A stretch of 64,000 nucleotides of DNA, from positions 1 through 64,000 of the forward strand of contig JAHJIY010000066.1 of the NCBI GenBank assembly GCA_018823175.1. The letters are read 5' to 3'. Position 1 is the stretch's first letter; each line of letters opens with the position of its first letter. Below, in pieces: positions 43,694 through 52,128 of the stretch. The translations under genes and the position numbers were made by a program. A model generated the notes under the pieces. That model was not told the origin of the DNA. It made no database searches and saw nothing but the letters and a program-made list of their open reading frames with translations. The DNA is from Pseudomonadota bacterium. GTDB lineage: Bacteria; Desulfobacterota; Desulfobulbia; Desulfobulbales; JAHJIY01.

Positions 43694-44518
43694 TCAGCAA
43701 ACCACATTGACCTGGGCCGGACCCCTTTGCACGGTCCGGTGGTATTCAACCGCCGGCTCGCCAAAAACCATGGCATATCCTAAGACATGATCTTCGGGGA
43801 TACCCAGTCGGGTGATTAGCTCGGGGCAAACGGCAAGGGCCATCATGAACATTCCATCCCAGACTGTTCCAACTCCTCTGGCATGGGCCATCAGCTGGAA
43901 GGTAGTCAGGGCGATGTGGATATCCTGCACCGGACAGGGAGCGCTCTTCGGCGCACTGGTGATGATCAGGTGAGGAGCGCCCCGGAAAATGATATCCAGG
44001 TTTTCTTCTTGCCATCCTTTAACCGCCGCACCAAGATACTGTCCGACGAAATCTTCCGGAAAACCTCCAGCCTTCTTTTTTTCAGCAAGCAGAGCCATTA
44101 CTTCTTTCCGTAATTTGTCCATGACTTTGCCCTCCCTGACCACGGTGAACAGTACCGATTGATTGTTGACGCCGGTGGGTGCGTGCCAGGCGATTTGTAG
44201 CAGTTCATCAATTAAAGTTCCGGGTAGGTCTCTGCCGGTGTATCGGCGCACCGATCTTCTCCCCTTGATCAGTGTTTCCAGGCAAGCCGGGTCAGGAAGA
44301 TTGCCGGCCAGAGAAGTGCTTTCATCGGGATTTCGGCCGAGGATCGAGACGGCGCCGGTCGGGCAAATGGCAAGACAGTGCTGGCAACGATAACACCCTT
44401 CTTCATTAGTGATCTTTGGGTAGTTTTCCATGGTTATGATTTTGGCAGGGCAATCATTCGCGCATTCACCGCACTGGATGCAACGATTTTCATCTATTTT
44501 GAACCGGATCATGGACAA
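43694..44518 (-). CDS. Ferredoxin-nitroreductase fusion protein
   Basis: 274 residues. The N-terminal 60 residues hold two 4Fe-4S motifs (CIQCGECANDCPAK and CYRCQHCLAICPTG). The rest is an FMN-dependent nitroreductase domain: RRSVRRYTGRDLP near residue 88, WHAPTGVNNQS near 113, and a late GYAMVFGEP. The fusion is common in anaerobes, where ferredoxin supplies electrons directly. The true substrate is unknown. C-terminal VQRGPAQVNVVC ends in a cysteine. Confidence 0.9.
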   Translation of the reverse strand: MSMIRFKIDENRCIQCGECANDCPAKIITMENYPKITNEEGCYRCQHCLAICPTGAVSILGRNPDESTSLAGNLPDPACLETLIKGRRSVRRYTGRDLPGTLIDELLQIAWHAPTGVNNQSVLFTVVREGKVMDKLRKEVMALLAEKKKAGGFPEDFVGQYLGAAVKGWQEENLDIIFRGAPHLIITSAPKSAPCPVQDIHIALTTFQLMAHARGVGTVWDGMFMMALAVCPELITRLGIPEDHVLGYAMVFGEPAVEYHRTVQRGPAQVNVVC

Positions 44519-44857
44519 ACCCCTTTTGATGTTCGGATTAAATTTACGGCAAACGGTGATTTAAATATTTCAGCAGAAGTAGAAAGTATTTGCAAGCTCT
44601 TAAAATAATTCTCCGGTGGTGTAATGCCCACTGCGCAGAGATGGTGAGCGGCTGGAAAACTAATGGGAGACTCGGGGCTGGCAGAGGTCATAAGTCCCTT
44701 AATGGCGATTGGTGAAAAGGCTCCGCCTGAAGGTGGTTTTTTATTATCTTCGCAGGAGATTATTTGGGCGAACCGGGGATGAGACTGTTGATCAATATCA
44801 TCCCCGTCAGTTGTGCTGCTGAAAATACCGGTAAATTAAAAGTGTATTGTCGTAGAT
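44519..44857. other. Gene-free stretch with a hairpin
   Basis: No gene. CGGGGATGA (44777-44785) pairs with TCATCCCCG (44801-44809); this hairpin lies downstream of the small lysine-rich gene on the minus strand and may end its transcript, although no T-run follows. Confidence 0.4.
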
Positions 44858-44977
44858 CTAATAATCTTTAGCTGCTTTCTTGGATGCTTTTTTGGTTGCC
44901 TTTGCAGCTTTTTTTTCTTTTGGGGTTAAGGCCGGTTTTTTCTTTTCCGCTTTAATGCTTTTGTGTTCTTTAGCCAT
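44858..44977 (-). CDS. Tiny lysine/alanine-rich protein (39 aa)
   Basis: Too short for standard calling but well supported: ATG 44977 has GGAG 8 bp upstream (CAGGAGAAATAAC), and the frame ends at TAG 44858-44860. The sequence begins MAKEHKSIKAEKKKPALTPK and goes on in KKA-type repeats to AAKDY. Over a third of the residues are lysine, like histone-H1-type tails and small ribosome- or DNA-linked proteins. It stands alone. No family name can be given. Confidence 0.65.
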   Translation of the reverse strand: MAKEHKSIKAEKKKPALTPKEKKAAKATKKASKKAAKDY

Positions 44978-45344
44978 GTTATTTCTCCTGATTATTAATT
45001 GCTCTTCTGCCGGTCAATCATTGCGGCTCTATTGCAATGAGTTTGTGCAATGATGTTCCAATAATATTTTGCATGGTTCTGGATTTCAGTTGGTGTGATC
45101 CGATCTTCACAGGCGGAACCATTGAGCACCTTATTCTCCGGTCAGGGAATTACCCAAGCCGATGAGGATGATAATATAATACTTTTTACCATAAGACACG
45201 TATTTTGGTTCTAAAATTAATTGATCTGGTCAGGCCTTAATTTTTAGAAATTTTCAAATATTTTAGGGAACATATCTTGAATTGCAACTGACTCTGTCAA
45301 GTATGATTTTCCTCACAAATACTTTATTGCTAATGGTGTCACTT
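44978..45344. other. Intergenic stretch upstream of small RNA copy 2
   Basis: No gene seen on either strand. It contains the promoter region of the 39-residue protein (minus) and, at the right end, the box TGTGGTAC (45345-45352) shared with small RNA copy 1. Confidence 0.45.
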
Positions 45345-45359
45345 TGTGGTACTTGTTAG

Positions 45360-45470
45360 ATGGTTTGAGATCAATGTGCTTGTATCCCCCCAAGATCAAT
45401 GCAGGTCTCAAACCATGGCCCCATTATCTGCAAAGTGATAAATGATCGCAGATAATGGGGTTCCGTTTTT
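45360..45470 (+). ncRNA. Putative C-rich-loop small RNA, copy 2
   Basis: An outer stem ATGGTTTGAGA (45360-45370) pairs with TCTCAAACCAT (45406-45416). Inside, CTTG and CAAG form a hairpin whose loop region has C6. The terminator stem is CCCCATTATCTGC (45419-45431) with GCAGATAATGGGG (45448-45460), 13 perfect pairs, loop containing TGATAAATGA, then TTCCGTTTTT. TGTGGTAC lies 10 nt before GTTTGAGA, exactly as in copy 1. The pair next to TTATCTGC is A-T here and G-C in copy 1, a compensatory change. The following 45471-45754 shows no gene. Confidence 0.65.
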
Positions 45471-45754
45471 ACATCTTGCATTTAAGCCCTCCTAACTTTT
45501 CGATTTGCTCCCAATCAGTAAAATCAATGTTGGTTTTTAGACCGGTTGCTCATTTGGGCATCTATATGCTAATTCTTATCGTCAAGTGGCCCTGAGATTT
45601 ATATTTGGTGATATGGCCGGCAGATCTGGTCATGTTTCCGGGGTGCCAGGATCTATTCTTGATTAAGTCTGCCTTGCCATTTCGGGTGGTAAAGTTGTAG
45701 AATTATTTTAGTCTAAAAGAATTAATCTGCAGGTTTGAAGCAGGAGGTTGGGTA

Positions 45755-46219
45755 ATGAGCGATGAAAAAAATTGGGATGATATTCCCTCGCTGAATCTGG
45801 AGATGGACTCAAGTCCCGGCGAGAAGGTTAAATCAGGGGACAATCGTTCTTGTCAAAGGATGGATGCTGAGTCACTGAAAAATCTTTTGGAGCAGAAGTA
45901 TCTTTCTCTGCCCATCAGGATATCGACCAGAAATCTTGGTGTTTTTGACGGTATTATTCTTGATATCAGTAAGTCGGGAGTGCGCATATCTATTCCTAAA
46001 GCATTGATGAGAGGGGAGTTGGTTAAGGTAGGTTTTAACCTCAATAACCAGACTATCTATGCCAAGTCGGTCGTCAAGTGGGGCAAAAAAGCCGGGAGCG
46101 GAGTAGGTTTTGAGGTTGGCATGGAGTTCAGGGAGGTCTCCTCCGGTGGAATAAAATTTATAGAAACTTTAAGTTCCGCTCATTTGTTTCGAATGAAGGA
46201 TGGCGGGTTAAAGTTCTGA
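45755..46219 (+). CDS. PilZ domain protein
   Basis: 154 residues. After a polar N-terminal 50 residues comes a PilZ beta-barrel: LPIRISTRNLGVFDGIILDISKSGVRI, with the D/NxSxxG part as DISKSG near residue 71. VVKWGKKAGSGVGFEVGMEF is the last strand pair. The upstream arginines of the c-di-GMP RxxxR motif are partly present (R in PIRISTR), so binding is plausible but not certain. AGGAGG lies 8 bp before ATG. c-di-GMP is also implied by the HD-GYP gene at 48953. Confidence 0.8.
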   Translation: MSDEKNWDDIPSLNLEMDSSPGEKVKSGDNRSCQRMDAESLKNLLEQKYLSLPIRISTRNLGVFDGIILDISKSGVRISIPKALMRGELVKVGFNLNNQTIYAKSVVKWGKKAGSGVGFEVGMEFREVSSGGIKFIETLSSAHLFRMKDGGLKF

Positions 46220-46240
46220 ATTTTCATGTCAAGTTGTGTC

Positions 46241-47752
46241 TTATTCCCCAAGCATGGCAGGGAACCGGTCACTGGGGATTTTGTAGGTATCAAGGATAGC
46301 CTCATGTGAGGCTATAGCTTTTTTGCGGTCGATGATAAATTGGTTTTTCTGCCAATCTTTGAAGACGACATAAGGTTCTGAACCATTTACTGTTTTGCTG
46401 TAAAAGTCGTTGAAGTCCTGGTACGGCTCATCATTGACTGATCTTATTATTCGTTGTGCAATCGTGTGATATCCTTTGTTGATGTCGGCCGGCAGGACAT
46501 GCAGGGCCAGCACCGTCTCTTTTTGCGTCTCCGTTTGCAGGTTTCCCAGTTCGACAAGTAACTCGTCCGGCGCCCGTTTTTGCCATTGATCGCCCCATTC
46601 CAGCAGCAGTTTTTTGTTTAAGGGGCTAAAAACAATACCGCCAAAAATAAAATAGCGGGGGCTGGTGTCGTATTGCTCAAGCTGATTGGAAAACAGATCG
46701 GTTGCCCGGGTATCGATTTTCAAGGTGAGATCGAAGGCCTTTTCTTCTCTCAGGATGGAGAGTTTTACTTCGTCGCCGATTTGTTTCATATCGATAAAAT
46801 GGCCGTATGAAGTCCGTTCCCTGGGGCGGAATTCGGCGGTGCCGTCATCAGCGATCGGGTGGTTGTCAATCGAAAGAATGATGTCCTGTTCTTTAATCTT
46901 ATCTATGGCGGAAGAGCCTGGTAGAATATGTCTGATCATGACGCCGGTTTGTTTGGTGGTCATCCCGTATTTTTTCTTCATGTCCGGATTTTCCATGTTT
47001 TGGGTGATCAAGCCCAGATCCGGAAAACCGTTATATTCCCCATCTTTAATATCTTCTAAAAAATGATTGATGATCGGCACCGGAATAAGGTAGCCGATGT
47101 TATCGGCATCATTGCGACCCTGCATGGCCACGCCGACCACCTTGCCGTTGGAGATGACCGGACCGCCGCTGTTACCGACATTAATCGCGGCATCAATCTG
47201 GCCGGCCAAAAAAGATAAACTGCTGTGGATGTATTGGACGTGTTCAATGCGGGACACAATACCTTTGGTGATACTTAATGTGTCGCCGCCGGTCGGGAAA
47301 CCGTAGACCAGAACTTCTTGCTGGATTCGGGGAAGCCCGCCTATTTCCAGGGGTTTAATATTGTTGAAAAAACCTTCTTCCGTGACAGTGAGCAAGGCCA
47401 GGTCGGCCTCGTGGGATACGTTAAGCACTTTTGCCTGGTAGCGGTGCGGGTCGCCGTTTTTTCTTACCTCGATGAAAGTCTGGTTGGCAACGACATGCGC
47501 GTTGGTCAAGATCCGTTTATCGTTAATGACAAAGCCGGAGCCTACGCTGTTAAAAACTCTTTGTTGCCAGGGACGATAATAGTCAGGACTGCTGATTACG
47601 CTGTAGATCTTTATTATAGCGTTGTTGATTTGGTCATTTTGGGAACTGTATTCCTCGCCGGAGGCAGTCGTAATTGTAAGTAAAAGAATAATCGGGATAA
47701 AAAAGAAAGCAGTTTTCCGGATGTGGAAATTAGTGGCTTGAATTAAATGCAT
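46241..47752 (-). CDS. DegP-like periplasmic serine protease with PDZ domain
   Basis: The start is ATG 47752 (AGAGG 7 bp upstream), which exposes a signal peptide (KTAFFFIPIILLLTITTASG); the open frame to 47839 adds 29 unlikely residues. About 503 residues. The trypsin-like triad is H in ILTNAHVV, D in HEADLALL and S in GNSGGPV. A PDZ-like domain follows (GVMIRHILPGSSAIDKIKEQDIILSIDNHPIAD) and a long C-terminal region with a possible second, degenerate PDZ. Likely handles misfolded envelope proteins. Confidence 0.87.
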   Translation of the reverse strand: MHLIQATNFHIRKTAFFFIPIILLLTITTASGEEYSSQNDQINNAIIKIYSVISSPDYYRPWQQRVFNSVGSGFVINDKRILTNAHVVANQTFIEVRKNGDPHRYQAKVLNVSHEADLALLTVTEEGFFNNIKPLEIGGLPRIQQEVLVYGFPTGGDTLSITKGIVSRIEHVQYIHSSLSFLAGQIDAAINVGNSGGPVISNGKVVGVAMQGRNDADNIGYLIPVPIINHFLEDIKDGEYNGFPDLGLITQNMENPDMKKKYGMTTKQTGVMIRHILPGSSAIDKIKEQDIILSIDNHPIADDGTAEFRPRERTSYGHFIDMKQIGDEVKLSILREEKAFDLTLKIDTRATDLFSNQLEQYDTSPRYFIFGGIVFSPLNKKLLLEWGDQWQKRAPDELLVELGNLQTETQKETVLALHVLPADINKGYHTIAQRIIRSVNDEPYQDFNDFYSKTVNGSEPYVVFKDWQKNQFIIDRKKAIASHEAILDTYKIPSDRFPAMLGE

Positions 47753-48105
47753 GGTAATCCTCTTTTGATATCGTCTGCCGTTGGGCAAAAATGATTGGCT
47801 GTCGGTAGCGGGGCCGCAATTAATTATCTGCTGAACCAAGATTTTTAGACTTGGAGTATATCATTAATGATCGGTGGTAACAATTTGATAAATTCAGACA
47901 TGGTTACTTAATTTTGAGGTTCAATGTTTGTTGCCGTCATCTTTTTGTTTAAATGGTTCGAGGTGAGTTGTTTGTCTGGATTTATGGTTGTAAAACTAAC
48001 AAATTGTTGGCCTGCTAAAAATATTTTGCTTTTCTAAAAACAATACACTATGCTGATTTTCATGTGCAGTACTTGCTTGTAGTCCATGGAATACAGATTA
48101 AGGTT
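47753..48105. other. Gene-free stretch upstream of cspA
   Basis: AT-rich, no gene seen. It should contain the cold-shock gene promoter, or that of a short leader RNA ending at the hairpin 48106-48145. Confidence 0.45.
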
Positions 48106-48145
48106 AACCGCACAATTTTTCTTTACTGATGTGCGGTTTTTTTAT
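48106..48145 (+). terminator. Terminator-like hairpin in the cspA leader
   Basis: AACCGCACA (48106-48114) pairs with TGTGCGGTT (48130-48138), followed by seven T. It lies 102 bp before the cspA start, in the same direction. It may end a short upstream transcript or act as a leader attenuator. Confidence 0.7.
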
Positions 48146-48247
48146 TTGGGACTTTTGCAGGCGGCCTTAGGTCCACTAATTTAAGAGGATTTTGGCCATA
48201 TTCTAAAAATGGTTCCTTGGGGGAGCCGAGTACAAAGGAGTCGTGTC

Positions 48248-48448
48248 GTGTTTGAAGGAACAGTAAAGTGGTTTAATGCATCTAAGGGATTCGGGTTTAT
48301 TGAGCAGGATAATGGGAGCGATGTTTTTGTTCATTTCTCCGCGATTAAAACAGAGGGTTACAAAACCCTCGATGAGGGTGCAAGGGTTAAGTTTGAAATT
48401 GTGGCTGGACCTAAAGGTCCGGCTGCTGACAATGTTCAGCAGATGTAA
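48248..48448 (+). CDS. Cold shock domain protein
   Basis: 66 residues from GTG 48248, which follows AAAGGAG by 8 bp and gives the standard CspA start [20 protein letters not shown]. Upstream in-frame codons to 48209 do not match the family. RNA-binding motifs RNP1 (KGFGFI) and RNP2 (VFVHFSAI) are intact. It acts as an RNA chaperone. Two hairpins follow the gene. Confidence 0.93.
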   Translation: MFEGTVKWFNASKGFGFIEQDNGSDVFVHFSAIKTEGYKTLDEGARVKFEIVAGPKGPAADNVQQM

Positions 48449-48464
48449 TCTGTTTTGGTGTCTG

Positions 48465-48577
48465 CGACATTATTATTGATCATTTAAGTTGATAAAAAAA
48501 TAATGTCGTCAAGGCGCTAATCCCCGAAATGGGTAAGTGAATTTTGTTGAAAGCCCCGCATGTGCGGGGCTTTTTTG
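48465..48577 (+). terminator. Two successive hairpins after cspA
   Basis: First CGACATTAT / ATAATGTCG (48465-48473, 48500-48508) without a T-run, then a strong terminator AAGCCCCGC / GCGGGGCTT (48551-48559, 48564-48572) with six T. The second lies 18 bp before the DksA/TraR start. Confidence 0.85.
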
Positions 48578-48594
48578 TGGGCCGGGAGAAAATT

Positions 48595-48936
48595 ATGGAT
48601 CAGGATACCAGGAAAAGCTTGGAGGGGAAAATCGTCAGCGAGATTGAGTCGTCCGAGGGAAATATTGTCGCCTTTGAGAAACTGGTTAAACCGATAGCAC
48701 CGGACAATGCTATCGGCCGTTTGTCCCGGATGGAAGCAATTAACGCGAAAAGTGTAAATGAGTCGGCGTTGGGCGCGGCCAGGGTAAAACTAGCTAGATT
48801 GAAAAGGGCCTTGGCTATAATTGATGCGCCGGAGTTCGGAATTTGTCTGGATTGCGGTGATCCAATTCCGGCTGGCAGGATCTTGCTGATGCCCGAGACT
48901 ACGACCTGTGTGGGTTGTGCGGCAAAGAATGAGTAA
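48595..48936 (+). CDS. DksA/TraR family zinc finger protein
   Basis: 113 residues from ATG 48595 (GGGAGAA 6 bp upstream); the frame to 48544 crosses the preceding terminator and is rejected. An N-terminal coiled coil is followed by the C4 zinc finger CLDCGDPIPAGRILLMPETTTCVGC (near residues 80-104). The DxxDxA tip motif of DksA is not obvious, so it may not act with ppGpp as DksA does. Conserved RNA-polymerase secondary-channel binding is inferred from the family. Confidence 0.85.
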   Translation: MDQDTRKSLEGKIVSEIESSEGNIVAFEKLVKPIAPDNAIGRLSRMEAINAKSVNESALGAARVKLARLKRALAIIDAPEFGICLDCGDPIPAGRILLMPETTTCVGCAAKNE

Positions 48937-48952
48937 GATTTTTAGGCAGTAT

Positions 48953-51724
48953 TCAGGTAGCGGCAGAAAATATTTCGTTCAAGGCTTTTTCGGTTGGGTA
49001 ATCACCTTCAAATCGGTGATGAGCGTGTTCTGACTTGAGTCCCCATTCGTCTGTTGCTTCTTGCAGATGGCCGACTATCTGGGAAAGAAGTTCTTTCAAT
49101 TGCTCGTCGACGCATTCCGAATAAATAATGAAATCAGCGTTTTTACGGAGCAGGATAACGGCGTTTTCGTCCTTTGAGCAGGCGGTGTTGAAATCTTCCG
49201 AGGTCTGGTGCATCTTCTGCCCTATCTCATCAAGGACCTGATCTGCTTTGACAAAGCCCATTGCGTGGTTGAATTCACGTAGTTCCGGGAAGTTGGTCAT
49301 TATGATGTGGTATGGTTTGCTTCTATTTCTTTTGAGGATGTTGGCGTCATCAAGATACAGTAAATATCGGTAATTATAGAAATCGCTTAATGGTTCCTTG
49401 AAGTAGGTCATTTGCCGAAAGACTTCGAGATCAACGGTGTAATCGGCTTTAAAGGATGAGGTGATTTCAAGAGGGCTCCAGGTTTCCGTTACTTTTTTCA
49501 TGATATCGACAATTTTGCCGTCAAGTCGGCCTTCCTTGACCTCGAAATTGAGGATGTCTAGAGCTTTTTTGCGGGATAATGCATGTTTGTAAGGTCTTTT
49601 GGAGATCAGGGCTTCGTAAACATCTGCAACGGCGACGATTCTTTCCAGTAAGCCGATTTCATCTCCTTTTAGTCCTTTCGGGTAGCCACTGCCATCAAGC
49701 CGTTCGTGGTGATGGAGGATAATCCGCCGTATCCGTTCATCGTGGTGATGTCTGGAAAACAGGCTGGCTCCGACTAAAGTATGGACCTGCATGATTTTGC
49801 GGTCGATACGATCGAAGAGGCCTGGCTTAAGCAGGATATCGTCCGGGATCGCGACTTTGCCGATGTCGTGGACCAGACAACCATGTTTGATCACATCCAT
49901 TTCATCGGTGGAGAGTGCCATCTCTAAACCAATTCTTTTGGATATCTCTGATACCCTCAGGGCATGCTCAAAAGTTGAATGGTCACGGTTGGCCAGCATC
50001 TCGTACATAATTTCAAACAGGTTGAGAATCAGCTGGTCTTTTTCGGTGTTGGCCCATTCCGTTTCAAGTTTTGATTTGGTCAAGGCTTTTTCGGTTTCGC
50101 GTCTGACTTGTAGTTCCTGTTCCAATTGTTGGTTCATCTCTTCAAGTTCAACGGTCCGATCCTGTACCCTTACTTCCAATTCATCGCGAGAGTTTTGTAG
50201 TTCCTCCTCGGCCTGTTTCAACTGGATGATGCCGGAGATGACGTTGGCCGCAGATTGCAGGATGTCTTCGACCTGTTTGTCGCGCTGGCAATCGCTCTTG
50301 GTATATAAAGTATAGACGCCGATTACTTTCTTGCTGGCCGAAAGGATGGGAACGCAATAGTGACCGTGGGGAGCAATACCTGCGTATGTGTTGTCATGAA
50401 ATTCGTCAACACAGTTGGCGAAAACAATTTCGCCCGATAGGGCGGATTTGCCGCAGAGGCATTTGCCAAAGGGTACTTGGGCGCAAATCTTTAGCAATGA
50501 ATCGTTCAGGCCCCGGTGGGCCTTTAACTCCAGAATCCCTGGTTTGGAGCCGGTCAGAAATATTGCGCCTTTAGGTTCCAGAACCAGCCATGGGAAAGAG
50601 GTTATGTAGTAAATGAAAAGCTCAAGAGTTTTTTCCAGGGAAATATTTTCCAAAGAAAGATGGAGAAGTTTGTTGAGTACGGTTTGCGTCTGGTAATTAC
50701 GTTTTATTTCTTCTTCTGATTTTTTGCGGTCGGTTATATCGCGAATAATTGCCTGGGCGGTTCCCCGGAGTTCGTTGGTTACCCTGGCGCTAATTGCAAC
50801 ATTAACAATAATATCGTCTTCTTTGCGTATTTTTGTTTCAAAGCGGGTTTGCCCCATCTTGATAATTTCATCAAGAATTTTTTGGGATGAATCTTCTTCT
50901 TTGTCAATGACCAGCAGATCTTTGATATTCATCGAGCAAAGCTGGTTTTTGCCATAGCCTAGAGTTTGGCAGGAGCGGATATTGACATCCTGGATCTCTC
51001 CATCCAGGTTAAAGATTATAATGGCATCATTGGATTCTTCGAAAATGGAGCGGAATCGATCTTCGTTTGCTTGTAACTTTTCTTCGGCAAGTATTTTGTC
51101 CTTGATGTTTTCGGTCCCCTTGAACATCGTGATGGCAATCGCCAGCATCAGGCAGATGGCAATGGGAAAAAGGGTGGAATAGAATTTGGTGATTAGTTTA
51201 TCCAGTTGATTTTTGCTTGCGGTAATATCGTAGTAGATTTCAAAAGCGCCCATGAATTTGTTGTTCCGCATGATTGGAATGTAGGTCTCGACGACGTCAA
51301 GGGGAACAAGTTGGTTTTCCATGGACATGGAGTCTTTTTTTACTATCTTGGTGAGGTTTTTGCCGGTGGCCACTATTTCATGAAAGTAATTTTTGCGGTT
51401 AATGGTGCCGATTTCGGTCGGGTCGCTTGAATAAATTACTTCACCAAAGGCAGTAAAAACCTTCACCTTCATCAGTCCGAAGTCATTTGTGGCGGTTGTT
51501 ATCTGGTCCTTGAACTTTTCGGTCAACAGGTTGCGGGAGATCTGGTGACTGGGAAATGCCAGCTCTGAAAGGTGGTTGGCAACCCGAACGGCTTCATGCT
51601 CGGTGTTATGGGCAATGAAAGTTGTAAAGGCCGGGGATAAATAAAAAAGGGTATAGATCGGCAGGATGACGATCGCGATAAAGGCTAGGAAAACCAGACC
51701 TTTAATGAATTTCAAATTAAACAT
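48953..51724 (-). CDS. Membrane HD-GYP c-di-GMP phosphodiesterase with PAS, GAF and degenerate GGDEF
   Basis: 923 residues. Two membrane helices (about 8-30 and 180-200) flank a periplasmic sensor. A PAS domain follows (EDRFRSIFEESNDAIIIFN near 222), then a GAF domain (about 355-505, with CGKSALSGEIVFANC) and a coiled coil. The HD-GYP domain has HDIGK near 637 and HHERLDGSGYPKGL near 700, all catalytic residues present. The last 170 residues resemble a GGDEF domain (FPELREFNHAMGFVKADQVLDEIG), but the signature loop is RKNADF, so no cyclase activity is expected. It converges with the DksA/TraR gene at a 16-bp gap. Confidence 0.9.
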   Translation of the reverse strand: MFNLKFIKGLVFLAFIAIVILPIYTLFYLSPAFTTFIAHNTEHEAVRVANHLSELAFPSHQISRNLLTEKFKDQITTATNDFGLMKVKVFTAFGEVIYSSDPTEIGTINRKNYFHEIVATGKNLTKIVKKDSMSMENQLVPLDVVETYIPIMRNNKFMGAFEIYYDITASKNQLDKLITKFYSTLFPIAICLMLAIAITMFKGTENIKDKILAEEKLQANEDRFRSIFEESNDAIIIFNLDGEIQDVNIRSCQTLGYGKNQLCSMNIKDLLVIDKEEDSSQKILDEIIKMGQTRFETKIRKEDDIIVNVAISARVTNELRGTAQAIIRDITDRKKSEEEIKRNYQTQTVLNKLLHLSLENISLEKTLELFIYYITSFPWLVLEPKGAIFLTGSKPGILELKAHRGLNDSLLKICAQVPFGKCLCGKSALSGEIVFANCVDEFHDNTYAGIAPHGHYCVPILSASKKVIGVYTLYTKSDCQRDKQVEDILQSAANVISGIIQLKQAEEELQNSRDELEVRVQDRTVELEEMNQQLEQELQVRRETEKALTKSKLETEWANTEKDQLILNLFEIMYEMLANRDHSTFEHALRVSEISKRIGLEMALSTDEMDVIKHGCLVHDIGKVAIPDDILLKPGLFDRIDRKIMQVHTLVGASLFSRHHHDERIRRIILHHHERLDGSGYPKGLKGDEIGLLERIVAVADVYEALISKRPYKHALSRKKALDILNFEVKEGRLDGKIVDIMKKVTETWSPLEITSSFKADYTVDLEVFRQMTYFKEPLSDFYNYRYLLYLDDANILKRNRSKPYHIIMTNFPELREFNHAMGFVKADQVLDEIGQKMHQTSEDFNTACSKDENAVILLRKNADFIIYSECVDEQLKELLSQIVGHLQEATDEWGLKSEHAHHRFEGDYPTEKALNEIFSAAT

Positions 51725-52128
51725 TTCTTAATAGTATCTTTACTGCTTTGTCATTTATTTACAAAGGTTATTGGTTTGAGGATTAAAGTCAGTTGCATTA
51801 CAACAAAACATTTATCAATTAATTTAAATATCATAACACATTTGAGTTCAAAATACCACAGGGTGGCATGATGTTTTTGAAACTTTATTGTCTGGCAGGT
51901 TAGGCAGTTATCACCTTTAGTAAATGCCATCGACTTTTTTAAAAAGTAATTTGAGTTTTTGAGTTTAAAATTGATAGAATAAATTTCTTGTCACGTAATA
52001 ATTTCCGATCTGGAATTTTGTGAAAGTAGTGGAAAAATAGATCAACAGATGCTAAATTGATAATAATTACTATTTTATGATCTGATTAAATTATTCCGCG
52101 GTTAAATCATCCAAAGAGGAATTAGGAA
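51725..52128. other. Regulatory region of the oxidative-stress operon
   Basis: 404 bp, strongly AT-rich, without a gene. Its right part should contain the rubrerythrin promoter. The only ordered element that I see is the Fur/PerR-like box listed separately. Confidence 0.5.
52059..52076 (+). promoter_or_regulatory. Candidate Fur/PerR-family operator
   Basis: TGATAATAATTACTATTT resembles the Fur/PerR family consensus (GATAAT-type arms around a short centre), 53 bp before the rubrerythrin start. Peroxide or iron control of such operons is established in Desulfovibrio and clostridia. The match is imperfect and the region is AT-rich. Confidence 0.35.

Noticed and set aside
44730-44760. Terminator after the nitroreductase/small-gene spacer (CCGCCTGAAGGTGG then T-run)
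   Set aside because: The stem is only five pairs with a wobble, too weak to call.
48544-48594. Earlier start for the DksA/TraR protein
   Set aside because: The frame runs through the strong terminator after cspA; ATG 48595 has its own ribosome site.
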